64,000 bases of DNA from Phytobacter diazotrophicus (GTDB taxonomy: Bacteria; Pseudomonadota; Gammaproteobacteria; Enterobacterales; Enterobacteriaceae), in the NCBI GenBank assembly GCA_004346725.1, contig SMDE01000007.1, positions 1 to 64,000 on the forward strand. Direction: 5' to 3'. The notes under the pieces are model-generated. The model saw only the letters and a program-made list of their open reading frames with translations, was not told where the DNA came from and made no database searches. A program made the translations under genes and the position numbers. Position 1 is the stretch's first letter; each line of letters opens with the position of its first letter. This document shows positions 63,122 to 64,000 of this stretch, piece by piece.

Positions 63122-64000
63122 TTACAGGTGGAACGCTTCAACTTCTTTCAAGAGTGTACTGGCCTGCTGACTTAACGAGTTTGCCGCAGTGGCCATCTGC
63201 TCTACCATCGCCGCGTTCTGTTGCAGGTTACCTTCCATTTGGCTTACTGCAATATTGACCTGTTCGATGCCATAACTCTGCTCGCCGGAAGAGTGGTTTA
63301 CCTGATTAATAAGCTGTGTCGTTTCATCTACCATTCCCAGCGCATTATTCATCTTCGTTGTCACACTTGCCGCATACACGACGCCTTTGTTGATATTTTT
63401 CAGCGCCTCTTCAATTAAGTCGCGAATATCGCGGGCAGCAACGGAGGAGCGCTGGGATAAAGAGCGCACTTCTCCTGCCACTACGGCGAACCCTTTGCCC
63501 TGCTCACCGGCACGCGCGGCTTCCACCGCAGCATTGAGCGCAAGAATATTGGTTTGAAAAGCGATACCGTCAATGATGGATGTAATTTCTGCAATCTTGC
63601 TTGAGGATAACGAAATATCGTCAATAGACCCTTTCAGCGCACCGAGTTCCTGGTGGCTTTCATTGACTATCGACTGGACCTGCCCAATATACGCATTCGC
63701 TTGTTTAGCGTTATCCATGTTGTGACTGACGGTAACTGACAACTCATTCATGCTTGCCGCTGTCTCCTCCAGAGAAGAGGCCTGAGATTCAGTCCGTGAA
63801 GAGAGGTCGTCGTTACTGACCGCAATTTCATTCGCAGCGGTATCGACTTCTTTACTTGCATCTTTTACGCTTGATAATGCCCCTCTGATTTTTTCAACCA
63901 GACCGTTAAAACTCTTTGCCGTAATACCCAGCTCATCGTTTTTATCAATATTTAATCGCAGGGTGAGATTCAGCGTATCGCTGATGGTTGCCATGCTTTC
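63122..64000 (-). CDS. Methyl-accepting chemotaxis protein, 3' part (5' end outside window)
   Basis: The C-terminal 292 residues of a chemoreceptor whose frame stays open to the window edge. Visible are the end of the HAMP domain, the methylation helices, and the conserved tip [20 protein letters not shown] plus [18 protein letters not shown]. The C-terminus (KEVEAFHL) has no NWETF-type pentapeptide. The sensor domain lies beyond the window. It converges with hpxE; arms CCTGCCCC (63054-63061) and GGGGCAGG (63090-63097) in the gap could form a terminator. Confidence 0.93.
   Translation of the reverse strand, partial: ESMATISDTLNLTLRLNIDKNDELGITAKSFNGLVEKIRGALSSVKDASKEVDTAANEIAVSNDDLSSRTESQASSLEETAASMNELSVTVSHNMDNAKQANAYIGQVQSIVNESHQELGALKGSIDDISLSSSKIAEITSIIDGIAFQTNILALNAAVEAARAGEQGKGFAVVAGEVRSLSQRSSVAARDIRDLIEEALKNINKGVVYAASVTTKMNNALGMVDETTQLINQVNHSSGEQSYGIEQVNIAVSQMEGNLQQNAAMVEQMATAANSLSQQASTLLKEVEAFHL

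Noticed and set aside
1-64000. Prophage, integron, CRISPR or tRNA-linked island
   Set aside because: No integrase, transposase, phage structural gene, repeat-spacer array or tRNA gene was found in the window.

Overview
The window is bacterial chromosome from a member of the Enterobacteriaceae, of the Enterobacter/Kosakonia/Klebsiella kind. The recognisable core proteins (GalK, MdtNOP, YmjA, YaiL, FdnGHI) closely resemble their E. coli counterparts, and the right end carries a purine-degradation (hpx) cluster laid out as in Klebsiella pneumoniae. The gene order is mosaic relative to E. coli. I saw no tRNA, rRNA, CRISPR array, intact insertion sequence or integrase.

Layout. 1-1029 is the 3' part of galK, but galM does not follow. 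1.2-6.6 kb is accessory: a GNAT acetyltransferase, a haem-oxygenase-like diiron oxidase (HDO) gene followed by an EamA exporter and preceded by a near-perfect CRP site, an ankyrin-repeat lipoprotein, and a hydrolase/DUF6434 pair. 6.8-11.5 kb is the ytcA-mdtNOP efflux operon. 11.6-21.9 kb is a second accessory stretch with three GNATs, a RloC/PrrC-like zinc-hook ATPase, an unknown membrane coiled-coil protein, an AraC/hydrolase pair, an SDR with a substituted catalytic Tyr, and a family of short palindromic GTCCGCT repeats. 22-33.7 kb holds an M48 protease, a DcrB-like protein, a cold-shock-domain protein, ymjA, a PhzF homologue, an EAL phosphodiesterase, a chemoreceptor with a sigma-28-like promoter, an MFS/GNAT pair and yaiL. 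34.2-37.3 kb has a RluA-type pseudouridine synthase overlapping a LysR gene, a GST and a DUF1304 protein.

37.3-44.1 kb contains an RND permease without an adaptor gene, a small membrane protein, an AdeRS-like two-component system and a TupA-like ATP-grasp gene. 44.3-48.9 kb is fdnGHI, in which the expected selenocysteine codon of fdnG is a cysteine codon. 49.2-54.6 kb has a TetR/DUF1348 pair with a perfect operator-like palindrome, a VIT-family transporter, an HxlR/NTF2/SDR unit, another GNAT and a small unknown gene. 54.8-63.0 kb is guaD plus hpxT-Q-P, hpxO, hpxR and hpxDE, covering guanine deamination and oxidation of hypoxanthine through urate towards allantoin. Sigma-54-type -24/-12 elements precede guaD, hpxP and hpxO, and NtrC-like sites lie between hpxP and hpxO. 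The window ends inside a second chemoreceptor.

The best candidates for undescribed biology are the CRP-linked HDO plus EamA exporter pair, the RloC-like ATPase in the repeat-rich accessory stretch, and the AdeRS-like regulators beside an adaptor-less RND pump.
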